Shown here in pieces: positions 36,970-48,276 of a DNA stretch of 64,000 nucleotides. The DNA is taken from NCBI GenBank assembly GCA_947623455.1, contig OX392538.1, positions 24,985,001 through 25,049,000 on the forward strand, in the 5' to 3' direction. Below the pieces are notes generated by a model. That model did not search any database. It worked only from the letters and a program-made list of their open reading frames with translations, and was not told the DNA's origin. Source of the DNA: Mimachlamys varia (taxonomy: Eukaryota > Mollusca > Bivalvia > Pectinida > Pectinidae). Position numbers and translations under genes: made by a program. The first letter of the stretch is position 1. Each line of letters begins with the position of its first letter.

Positions 36970-37030
36970 TATAAGAGAATAAGACCAGGTGCTCCGGAAG
37001 AGTAAGTGCCTTCTGATTCATCGACGACTA
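36970..37030 (+). repeat. Short dispersed repeat shared with 43316-43380
   Basis: agagaataagaccaggtgct and the following ccggaagagtaag..cttctg..catcg recur at 43319 on with few changes. Origin unknown. Confidence 0.5.
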
Positions 37031-37242
37031 GTCTAGTTTAAAAATTATTCATTTTGTAAACAATCTATTTTCAACAATTAAAATCAAATAAAAAATTCAA
37101 TCACAATATGTAGGCATTACTTATGAGCATATATAAATATAATCCTTTCAATTTTCCAGAGTTGGTGTTTGGGGAATAAATCATACACATTTCCTCACAT
37201 TAGTAACACAGTGGGATACATAGAGATTGCAAAACGATGTGT

Positions 37243-37363
37243 TGTTGGATATGGTTATTATTTCACTCGAGTTAATTATTTTTTTAAAGTAACAGAAGAC
37301 ACGAACTTTTAAAACTTAAAAAAAAAGATTAACGAAAGTGAAATAGAATCTATATCCAATAAC
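37243..37363. repeat. Imperfect inverted repeat
   Basis: ttggatatggttattatttc near the left and gaaatagaatctatatccaa near the right are partly complementary around an A/T-rich centre. Foldback-like but poorly paired. Confidence 0.35.
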
Positions 37364-38659
37364 CACGAATCCCGTGATCTGTTTCTACCACTATAATATT
37401 ATGTCGACAGTGGAACTGTTGTTTTCTTGAATGAATCCGTGGACTATTTGCGCGAAAACACATAATCTCGTATACATAATCCCGCCAAGTTGTGACGACG
37501 TCAACAATTAATGACGATGTCAACAAATCCGCACGTTGCATTGAACCACAGTTCAACTTCTCAACCCATCAAAAGTCCGAAAGGTGATATACCATGTGGT
37601 TTCAGCCAGTTTTTTCTAATACAGGTAAACAAATACGGGTAAGAGATATTTGATTGTATCAAAAGTGTAAAGATGGCGGTCAGCTTGATAATTGATCTGG
37701 CCCCAATGGGGTTCACATGCTGAAACGGGTCAGCGATCACGTGGTACCGTCTTGACCAATTGAATTGTGCTCCAAGATAAAAAAAATGGGAAATTCAAAA
37801 TAAATAGATACGTTTGTGAAAAAAAGTTGTCTATTGCTAGACTTTTTATTTATCCAATAGTCAGCATGTTTATACAATGGTCTGAGATTGGAATAACACA
37901 GAGTATGGTTGTAGAAAACAGACATATTCATTCCCCAAAAACCTCGAATTCGTGGAGGGGAAGTTAAATTCCTCCCAGGTTATAAACATAATTAAGTCAA
38001 CACGGAGAAAACAATACAGAAAAAATACAAAACCAAAACAGTATACAATTTTATTTTCAAGAAATACATGTCACTTATTTTACAACCTGGCTACATCGCT
38101 ATAATCATTTAGAACTAGTACGAAAACACAAAGTGCAAAGGTTATAAGTAGCTGGACGAATAAGAGTAATTACAAGGTACATAACTAACAAATTAGCGTT
38201 AATCGTATGTTATCGAATTGTTATATATTTGATACACGCAATAGATATTTCCTGCAACATGACAGACATGAAACTACATGTGAGTTATTGATAGGAAATG
38301 CGTGAAATATTATATAACATTTTATCTCGAATAAAGTATGCAACAATACCTTCATAATACATTAAGCCATTGTACATGTATACTCATGACTAATTGTCAG
38401 CTTACAGGTTTGTGGTAATTATAATTTAAGTAAGATGTATTGTAATATACAAGTATCAAGATAAAAAAATCATCTAAAAACTTCTTTTTCTGTTTATAAC
38501 GAATTATAAACAATAAATTCCATTGCGGTGTTTCAACCAGTTACAATAACAAAGTAGTGGTTTCTATGGTTACCATCAACCAGATAGGGTAACAAAGTAG
38601 TGATTTCTATGGTAACAATCAACAAGTTACGCTAACAAATCTGTGGTGTCTATGGTAAC

Positions 38660-38785
38660 CATCATGTGTGCACACACTTTGTTGGTCATTCGTTTGATGA
38701 AGGTGACAGGTTACATAACAAACTAGCCATCGATATGTCACATAAATCATATTTTGGTTGTGTAAAATAATCTTTACATATAACA
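38660..38785 (+). repeat. Dispersed repeat, second copy of the 868-1005 element
   Basis: Shares ctttgttggtcatt, tgatgaaggtgacagg and catattttggttgtgtaaaa with 868-1005, in the same order. Confidence 0.6.
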
Positions 38786-40429
38786 TTGCTGCTTACTAGT
38801 AAATTTATTATGGAAATTTCCAAGCCCATTTCGTAGAGTAATAGTACATTTGTGCTATTATAAACTGATTTTGAGGTGGACTTATGTAGGCTTATGTAGT
38901 CTTATAAATAGAGATTGTACAACGCCATTGCAAATGTCAAGATTTGTTATGCGAGTATAAAAACATCAGGATAGCATTTACAACCATTACTGTGGATTTT
39001 ATACAACAAAGGTAGCAAAACCAGAGAAGAGATATCTCTTTCATCATGTACCCAAATAGCTGTGGGGCCAACAGAGCCCCTAAAAAGACAGTAAAGTGTA
39101 AAAACCCCGATACTGCACCACGGAGCGGAATGAGGTTCTCATTGAGCCAACTAAGCATATTTGGCCACATAACACCATACGGGATTCCTACAACACATAC
39201 AGATATCCATATGCCGGCATCAAAATAATAATGAGAACTTATCGTCAACCCGATAAACCCAGCAGCCGATATACTTGTTGTTATGAGCAGTATGTGATGG
39301 GACTAAACATATCTCACAAGAAATACGCCACCTACAGTTCCTAGAAGTCTAGTGAAAAAGGTAACGGAGGTCACCATAGCGCTCAAAGTATTGGTCCAAC
39401 CAAGATACTCGACACAAAACACAGCAATATATCCAGTAAACGTATAATCAATGGCATTCTGTAGCACACTGAAAACACTGGTATTGAATAGTTGTAACCG
39501 CTTAACCAAAGGCGACCGTTCTCCGATAAACTGTGACGGATCTTTCTGTGATTTCTTGTTCTTACTTGGTCCTTGTTGACAGAACATGGCAAAGAATAAC
39601 AAAGCTACCAATATACCTAATACCGCTGATATTGTATATGCTATGTATAGTTTTGACTTGCTTCGATTTATCGTTGTAGATTTGTCATTTATCGACTCCA
39701 TACTATATAGACCAGTTTGGTTGGTGCTATTAACTGAGGTGAAGTTAGGAGAGTAGTTAAACGTTGCATTCCTGAAAGTTTCGTTCTTGTTGATGTTGAG
39801 CTGATCAAGTAGAAATGGCGCCGTCACTAAAGGAGCCAGTACACTTGCTATAGCGCATACACCGTTGTTCCCCATCAGATATGAATGACCCCGTGGAGTT
39901 GGCCCCCATATATCCACTGTTTCGCATCCAATTGCTGCAAGTAAAAGTTAGTTGCGACGAATAATAATATCCCTATTTATGTAAATCAAAATTGAATTAG
40001 AATTCAGTTTAAAGAAGAACCAAACTTCTCTTGTAAAAAGTCAACATTTTCTGATGATCAACAATTTTTTTATGTGCAATTTTAAAGAAGGGAGATCATG
40101 GCATAGCAGAAAATGTGCTTTTGAATGTCATATTTTATTGTCAGTGAGTGATTTTCCTAAGGAAGATTCTGTGTCCAGCAGCTTTGCTGTATTTTCTTGT
40201 TAAAATTCTTCTGAAAACAGTCCTACAAACCACAACCATCATTTTTGCCAAATGTTTTAAATTCATTATCAAATTGATAATAAGTTTTTAGATATTACAA
40301 AACAATTCCCTCGTGTGAGATCAGATCAAAACGAGACTTGGACGTGATTGAAACATCACAAGAGGAGATCCTGGGTAAAAGATGAACGAAAGTTTACCAA
40401 TATAAATTTACGGTTTGTCCAGCGTGATA

Positions 40430-40597
40430 TATTTAAGGATTAAAATTTCTTTCTGGTGGTTTTACCAAAGGATAAAGTTCAGTAGGATATCGATAGTTGG
40501 AATGGAACGCGAAGCGTTCCATGAAACAACTATCGATATCCTACTGAACTTTATCCTTTGATAAAACCACCAGAAAAAAACTTTAATCCTTATATTT
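40430..40597. mobile_element. Foldback element with GC-rich loop in intron 2 of copy A
   Basis: Arms of about 70 bases (aaggattaaaattt...gatatcgatagttg and the complement) are nearly perfect. The centre is ggaacgcgaagcgttcc (40504-40520), itself a palindrome. Copy D lacks this sequence in the corresponding intron. Confidence 0.75.
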
Positions 40598-41154
40598 ACT
40601 GTCCAGACCTTATATTCCCACATATAATTATTTCTTTAATTAGATATTATGATACTTACTGCGATGAAATCAAACAGTATCGTTTGGTTTCGGTAGACTG
40701 TTGAAACAGCCGCCTTATGAGGTGACGAACTCCCGCGAAATTTCAGTCAACAAGTAAACAAAAAAGTTCCAAAAGATTACATCTTTTTATTGTTATTTTT
40801 TTCACATAAGTTCATATATAAACAAACCATACTGTCTTTGTTACTGTTATTGTATTTAAAAAAAAACCATTAGAATGCTTCTTTTTTATTTCTGAAATAA
40901 ATTAACACATACTACGCGGCAGGATATTGATCGAGTCTGTAAAGTAGTGACGCGGCCTCGTGTTCAAATCGTAACGGCGCCAATAGGCGCGTGATCCACT
41001 GATTTTATCGGAAAATAAAGTTCAGTAGGCATTCGAAGAAATGTATAGGCAATATACTATCAATTCCAAACAGACTGTAAATATTAAGTAATAACATTCT
41101 TGTAACTACTTTTTACATATAATTTATGTATTAACATCTACGTGATACTATAAG

Positions 41155-41570
41155 ACTCTTTCATGACCAAGGATGCAAGATAGGGAAATTCTATCCGAGG
41201 GGTTTCAAATCTTGGAAAAACCCGAGGTTTGCCGAGGGTTTTGCCAAATTTGAAAAACCCACGGGTGGAATTTTCCTATCTTACACTTTTGATCATAAAA
41301 AGTGTTTATCTCTCATATCAACTACCCGAATAAGCTCAAAATCCGTGAAAATAGGTTTTCACTGGCTCCCATTTTGAACATTGCAAATTTGTCCATTGAG
41401 CCTCGACGAAAACGAACCAGACAGTGCGATTAGTCATACCAAAGAAAAATAATCTCACCTTTCTATTGTTTACGATTAAAATTTTATGAAATGTTTAATT
41501 TTATCACTTTGTCGTTTTCCCTTTTTTTGCATCAGAGGTTACCGTATTCGTGACCTTACGTCACTGTAAG
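41155..41570. mobile_element. Dispersed repeat, copy 2, with long-armed foldback
   Basis: The foldback at 41155-41309 runs from actctttcatgaccaag to ttttgatcataaaaagtgt, with a centre of aaaacccgaggtttgccgag. It is followed by the block family seen at 88-365 (aactacccgaataagctcaa, gcatcag..ttaccgta). At the window start the same element has a hairpin of only 44 bases, so the inner arms were gained here or lost there. Confidence 0.65.
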
Positions 41571-41621
41571 AGAAAAGAGTCCATCAATAACGTGAATATT
41601 CGCAGGGTATACATTAGATTA

Positions 41622-41781
41622 TAAGGATAAACTTAAATCTAATTTTTATGTCATGGAGGTATTACACAAACAAAACCGGAGTGTACTCTCATCATAAACC
41701 GCTTTGCGGTTATTTAGAGTACTCTCCGTTTTCTTTGTGTTATACCTCCATAACATAAAAATTAGATTCAAGTTAATCCTC
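41622..41781. mobile_element. Foldback element with GC-rich loop
   Basis: Arms aggataaacttaaatctaatt... and ...ttagattcaagttaatcct pair over about 70 bases around aaccgctttgcggtt (41698-41712). In intron 2 of copy A, next to the previous element. Confidence 0.75.
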
Positions 41782-43924
41782 AAATAATTTTTTATTCGAA
41801 AGCAATTTCATCAATATATATGTCTGTTCTTTCCTAATGAAACATTAAAAAATGCCTGACAAAGCCGCACAATAGGAATATTAAACGGTACAAAGGAAAG
41901 AAACATCATAAAAGGTCATAGGTCATAATGTTGGTTCGATTACGTACCTACGGCCAGAAGTCCTTCGCAAACACCGAAAAATATATGGGCAGCTACCATG
42001 AGATCGTAAAGATAACACCATGGGATTGCTGCTACCATAAGGCTGTGTAATATAAGTATAACACCACAAAATAGGTATTTGTTCAATCTGGAGTAAATCA
42101 CACCACCTAGGACTGAGCCCAGTAAGTTCCCTGTGTAGAATGACGTCATGAATGCAGATCCATTTTCAAGGTCAGCGCCGGAAATCATCATAATATCAGG
42201 AAAGGCCGGTCCAATCTGGCCTTTTGTCCAACCCTACAAGAAGTGAAGAATACCAAGACAAATGATGATGTCCTTAACCAATCAGCACATATCATTGAAC
42301 CACGTGATTAGAAAGTAGTTTCAGTCAAAGTTCAAAGTATCAGCCAATCTAAAGGCGTCTAGAGTTAAATGCACGTGTGGTGTATTGGTTTTGATTATAC
42401 AATGATTGTACTGATAAATTGATGCCATGGGAGTTGAATAACACCTTGCAGTTGTGGTAGAAAATAATATCTACGTTTTTTGTGTTATATGAGAGTAAAC
42501 ATATAACACGGACTGCACATAAAAAGGTGAAAGTGCCACAAGTACATTTGGATTACAAATAAAAATCGTGTATTTAAAATGAGAAACAATGGAAAAGCAA
42601 ATGAGGTAGCTGCTTCAAATCAGGCATTAAAATGGAAAGGTTGTAAAAGTTAAAACGATCGTTAATCTTTTTTTTGAGTTCTGTGATACCTTTACATAAG
42701 TTATTACACACACTGGGCAGGCAATACAAACCATGATTATGTCTGCTCCGGAATTACACACACTCCGTTTCACCTGCGACTGTATGGTTTTACTATTCCG
42801 GAATTCGGAGCAGAACGTTTCCGTTGATTTGTACCTGCTGGAAGTGTCGTTGTTATTTCCTACTTCAATTTCATGCATAGGAACAGCGTCGAAACCGGGT
42901 GATTGTACACCATATTTTACTTCCTTCTCCATGGTGCTTTCTTGTTATTAAATAAAAAAGCAAATTAGATATTGATTCATTTATAATGTTATATATTACG
43001 TGCATACAGAAGCATGTCATATTAAAACGCATCGCTTACATTTACACAAATACACCTTTAACGTTTTTATCGGCAGGTTGATTACACGGCATCTATTTAT
43101 ATCTGAATTTCACGATCACCAGTTGTTTACTTAAAACTTTTTCCATAGGTTTTGATAGTTTAAATATTTGAGTAGAAATTAATTACTACATGGTATTGTA
43201 GATAAATTAGACAATACCGAAGCGCTGACAAAATCATAATCCGAACTCAAAATCGATTAAACCAGGGGCAAAATATGAACAAAGGAAAGACCTACATGGA
43301 GGCCCTTGTAAAAGTACAAGAGAATAAGACCAGGTGTTCCGAAAGGGTAAGCGTCTTATGCTGCATCGGCGACACCTGCCATGTAAATCTTTGTCACATC
43401 CAAGTAAACATCAAGTTCTCAAAATAAGAACCGAGTATCATTGTCAATCACAACAAGTAAACACACTAATGAGCATACCCAAAAACGTACATCTTCATAT
43501 CACTTAAAGCAACAGAATAATTCTCAATGAGACAAAGATGGCTACAAGTGAATATTTAGATAACTTACCTCTTTGTTCTGGTATCTTAACGAATACGCAC
43601 GCAGTTTTAACGTTGCCTATTTGAGCTATCGACACAAAATGTTAGCGAAAGCATGAACATAACTTGATTGACGTCACCCAGTGTATGTTTCGTATGATAA
43701 AACAGGACACGAATTATGCAAGGGCAGAAATAGTGTAATAGGACTATTATTGTCTTAGGTATATCAGAGGTATGTTATCTATTTTAACTTTTGAAAGAGC
43801 ACATACTTCCTTTGGCACAATTTCTTCATAAAAGAATAAAACAGATGGTGTGTAGCAGTTTGTACAATTTTCGCAATCAACTTAAGATTTCACTATATAA
43901 TAAAAAAAAAATAAAAAATTGAAC

Positions 43925-44440
43925 TGAAAGTCGATGGCTGACTAATACCGCCGCTCCATGTTGTTTGCAAAATACGACTGAGGTGTTATAGCTCTTCATT
44001 GGAAAACTAGTTTATAGGGACCAGTAACCATAGCAACCATCATTGTAAAAAAAAAAGGAAAGTTGCATGTACATCCACATATTTTCCTTGATATTTGTGT
44101 GAAGCTCCATTAAAATTGTATCAACAGTTAAGGAGTTTAATGTTTAATTGGAAAACCTGTTTATAGTGGCTGGTCATCTTAGCAACAATAATATTAAGAA
44201 AACGACAAGTTACATGCACATCTATTCAAGTCATGGTCCTTCATATCCGTGTGAAGTTTCATTGAAATTGGCAAAGCGGTTTAAAAGGAGTTGTCCGGAC
44301 AAATTCTTTCTACAGAAAACCTGTTTATAGTGACCAATTACTATAGCAATTATAACTTTGAGAAAAACATGTTGCATGCACATCTACACATGGTCCTTTA
44401 TAAAATCAAAAAAATCTAAAAGTCTAAAAAATCTAAATTA
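43925..44440 (-). mobile_element. Tandem-repeat-bearing dispersed element, copy 2 (minus, decayed)
   Basis: Starts with gatggctgactaataccgcc, the complement of the right end at 11235-11260. It then shows about three diverged units containing gaaaacctgtttatagtg, agttgcatg(t/c)acatc and gaagt(t)tcattgaaattg, and gagttgtccggacaaattct at 44290-44309. These are the minus-strand equivalents of the 158-bp units at 10258-10905. The element is strongly diverged. Confidence 0.55.
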
Positions 44441-44967
44441 TAACGTTGCATGCTAGCGAATTTAGTAGACCCACCTTCTTTGTCGCATAATGTATTATGC
44501 ACACAAATCGTTTAAATTTTACATTTTATATTGCTGGACTGGAAATAATTAAAATAATCTTGTAACTCCAATACAACCCAGAATATACCGAACATTAATT
44601 CAAATATGGCGGCCTCCATACGGAGGCTCGCGACATTTCGCGGTACGAAGTTTTTGAAAGTCATAGCCTATAAAGTTTGATGTTGAAATGACAGTGATAT
44701 ATGTACGTATGTGCTACCACTACTAAAAGTCATATGATGATATAACAGGATTTTGCAAGGAAATTGATATTTGAGTTCTTTATTTCTAGAATGAATATTA
44801 TATGTGAAACAAAGTTCAGGATAGCTTTAATTATTATTGTTACATTTTTCAATTGTGTACACCGACACACTCAGGCGATGCAGCATACATACTCATATGG
44901 ATACACACGCTTATTTTTTTAATTCATCAATAATGATTTTTGATCTTTCAGTCCATAGGAAAGCAAA

Positions 44968-47060
44968 ATGGAGAAGGAAATGAAATACGGCACCGAGTTA
45001 TCCGGCACTGACACTACTCCAACGCAGGAACTCAATGAAGAAATAATCACTGAAAATGATGGCTTTGACAAACCAAAGGAAAATTTCTGGTCCGAAATCA
45101 AGAACAGCAAAACCATCCAGTACCAGATCAAACGGAGCGTATGCGTACCCTACGCCTATATGATAAGGGTAAGTATGCGTATCTACTGCCTATATGATGA
45201 GGTTAGTATACAACACCTATTTCAGCGTTAATATCGACCGCCTTAAATGATGAGCGTAAACATTCAACGTCCTTATAATGAGCGTAAGGAAAACTTGATG
45301 AATTATGTTCCGAACTAAATATGACCATGAAATTAACGTATAAGGTTGAGGGAACTCGCACCCCCGAATCTAGAACTCATTGCCCGCTTCTTTATATCAA
45401 TGCAAAACATTGTATGTCACTTCTGAAAAAAACAATATTTCAGTGTGGTGCGTTTGGATTCTTGTAGGGTTGGACAAAGGGCCAGATTGGACCAGCATTT
45501 CCTGATATAATGATGATTTCTGGTGCTGATCTTGAAAGTGGATCTATATTCATGACGTCATTGTACACTGGTCAATTACTAGGATCAGTCCTAGTTGGTG
45601 CGATTGCTTCGAAAATGAACACAAATCTGTTGTTTTTGTGTGCCTTAGTAATGTATCGCGTTGTCTTAGCTGTCAATCCCCGGTGTTATACCTACGAACT
45701 TATGTTAGCTGCGCATACGTTCCTTGGTGTAAGTGGGGGTATCGTTTCTGTAGGTAAGTTGACATTTTAATATCGGTTAATTGTTATATTTATTATCATG
45801 TGTCTAATGGATGTAAAGTATGTTGCCCCTAAAAATCAAATGTGTTCATTATTATCATTACTTAAAATAGTATCATTATAATTCTGATCGAAGGCTTTAA
45901 AAGTTGGTAAGCGATACAAAAGTAAACGCTCGGAAATATGGCGTTTTTTGGGCTTACAAATGTTGAAAGTATTATTGGTTTTTATTTTTCAGTATTAGAC
46001 TCCGAATGTGTAGCTATTTGGGGGCCAACACCACGAGGTAGTTCATATCTTATGGGTCACATTGCTGTCTATGCCATCGCCAGTGTAATAGCACCGCTAG
46101 TGGCGACGCCATTTCTTCTGAAACATTCCAGCTACAACAGTACCGACACTAACTACGCTTCATGGAATACAGCGGCCTCTACTCTGACCTTTGTCCTTAA
46201 CATTAACCAGTCTAGTCTGCATGGCATGGAAATGAACAGCAACTTATTTACAACGGAAATGAGCAACAACTCATTTACAACGGAAATGAGCAACAACTCA
46301 TTTACAACAGGAAAGAGCAACAACTCATTTTCAACGGAAATGAGCAACAACTCATTTACAACGATAGCCGAAAGTGGGTCTAAGCTGTATATAGTTTACA
46401 CAATATCGGCGGCATTAAGTATATTGACAGTTGCACTATTCCTCATCTTGTTCCGTCACCAAGGACAGACACGCAAAGAGAAATCAAACCACGGGAAATT
46501 GAAATTCATCGGGAAAAGGTCATCATTACTTAACCGATTACAGTTGTTGAACGCCAGAATTTTCTGTGTGGTACAACATGCCATCGACTTTACGTTTACG
46601 TTGGACCAACACGTTTGGGGCTATGTTGACATCCGTTTCATTTTTCAGTAGACTGTTGGGGACGCTGAGCGGAGTATGCCTTGTTAGATATAGTCAGCCT
46701 CATCAGATGCTTCTCATATCAACTGTAGTATCTACCGCGGGGTTTGTCGGGTTAACTATCAGTGCACATGCGTATTTTGATGTTGGCATATGGATATCTG
46801 TATGTGCTATTGGAATTCCGTTCGGACTGACCTGGCCAAATATGATCAGCTGGGTCAATGAAAATCTCATTCCATTCGGTAAAGAGATGGCAAGTCTGTT
46901 TAATGTTACGTCATATTTAGGGGCTTCGTTGGCTCCGCTACTGTTTGGATACATGATGGAGGAGATCTCTCTGCTTTGGTTCTGTTACCTGTGTATTATG
47001 AAGTCTGTCGTACTTGTTGTTAATGCTATCCTGATGTTTTTATACACGGTGCCAAGATAA
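44968..47060 (+). pseudogene. NaGLT1/MFSD4-like transporter, copy B (35-bp deletion)
   Basis: Exons 44968-45168 (67 codons, ends agg|gtaagt), 45468-45753 and 45993-47060, with the acceptor before 44968 at 44949-44951 implying an upstream 5' UTR exon. Sequence features are those of copy A, and the closest relative is copy C. At 46600/46601 about 35 bases present in A, C and D are missing. They encode roughly GYLAVFC-DYLG of a membrane segment. The frame then shifts at about residue 365 and stops at 46651. The rest continues in another frame (NTFGAMLTSV...) to 47060. AATAAA follows at 47181. Probably non-functional, or able to make only a half transporter. Confidence 0.75.
46229..46363 (+). repeat. 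27-bp coding minisatellite, 5 units (N-glycosylation sites)
   Basis: Five units of gaaatgagcaacaactcatt plus tacaacg, each nine codons (EMSNNSFTT and variants EMNSNLFTT, GKSNNSFST). They lie in the large extracellular loop of copy B. Copies A, C and D lack the array; C has a single EMSNNSFT. Each unit with NNS keeps an Asn-X-Ser/Thr sequon. Confidence 0.9.
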
Positions 47061-47186
47061 TGGAGAAACAAAATGCAGTCTATGATTGAACGGCGATGAA
47101 ATAATGCTTAGTTTAACTTATACACATAATGTCTATATACTGAAAGTGGTTTCGATAAAATTGAATTTTGTTACTCTCTTAATAAA

Positions 47187-48276
47187 AAAACATACAGTAA
47201 AAATTCAGTTTTCATTTTCCTTCGTGCTATTTTTAGGAGAAACTGATGCAACCTTTCAAGTGTAATCAAAACATAGATACAGAAATCTGGCATCTAGATT
47301 GTTGTAATACTTTAACACATGCTCTCTATAGGAAAAATGATATATCAAAACATAATAATTCAAGATTTCGTGTTTCCATCCTGTGTCAATTTCGGGACAG
47401 TGTGACGCCTGTATATTTTCTAATACCAAAAACCAAACGGCACTACTGTGTCACTGTAGTTAATAGTCGTTAATGCATGTACACTAACCGTTATCATAGA
47501 CATGTCAAGGTAGTGTGTTTAGTCACTGTAAAGACCGACACAAAGGTGGGGTGAGTACGTTAAATGATATCAATATGATTTTTTTATAATGTCCTTTTTA
47601 CCTGTTACAAATTTCTTTAGGGTTAATTGACGAAAGGATACTATTTTAAGAAATATGAACAGCAGTTTGTATCAAGTGTAATTTTACATATCACTTCTGG
47701 TTTATATCAGAGACAATGATCCAGGGGGAAAGTAGGGCTAACGACCTTTCGTATCAATGACCCATATTTCGAAGACAACGAAAACATTTTGATAAGGAGT
47801 ATTCATATTTCATGATAACGAGCAGTTAGATTCAGCTGTCTAAGTATCCATTGAACACTTTTTCGGGTTAAAGAGCTGCGATACCTGGCAAGTTAATACA
47901 TTTATATTGATAATTATCATTTTCTTTGGAGATTGAGAACAAATACATCTGCTATGACCCTCTGCATTTTTAAAAGTAGAGTAACTTGTCAAATTCCTGT
48001 TATGCTGTAGAATTGAGGTTTTATTTCGTCCAATCTAGTTGTTCACATACTGTTATGTATACATTTCGCAGTGTTCTTGACAGAAAGAATAGTATATTAA
48101 AGTTATCGCAATCGAGCACGCGCCACAAACATAAATTTTGCCACGTTGTTGCTACATTGTATATAAACAGTTATATTAAATATAATATTCAACTTATTTT
48201 TTTGTATTCAAATATAAATTATTGTTTCTAAAATTTATGTTTTTTTTTTACTATCTTCCGATACTTATGAAGCTCA
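47187..48276 (+). other. Intergenic spacer between copies B and C
   Basis: AT-rich sequence with no recognised gene. It probably contains the promoter and 5' UTR of copy C. The short ORFs here have no visible family features. Confidence 0.4.

Larger units (their letters stand above)
38937..42932 (-). pseudogene. NaGLT1/MFSD4-like transporter, copy A (internal nonsense codon)
   Basis: Three minus-strand exons: 42932-42732 (67 codons, start ATG), 42233-41948 and 39934-38937. The deduced order matches a 12-segment major facilitator transporter of the MFSD4/sodium-dependent glucose transporter 1 type. GWTKGQIGPAFPDI opens the second exon, SVLGGVIYSRLNK is a degenerate MFS loop 2-3 motif, and WGPTPRGHSYLMG opens the third. 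A large loop rich in N-glycosylation sequons follows. Family length is about 494 residues here against about 515 in vertebrates. At 39303-39305 the codon is TAG where copy D has CAG, at about residue 373. The rest of the exon stays open to 38937. Either a young pseudogene, a segregating null allele, or a readthrough site; glucose as substrate is inferred from the family only. Confidence 0.75.

Noticed and set aside
46153..46350. Minus-strand ORF with repeated NELLLIS
   Set aside because: Complement of the 27-bp coding repeat in copy B; not an independent gene.
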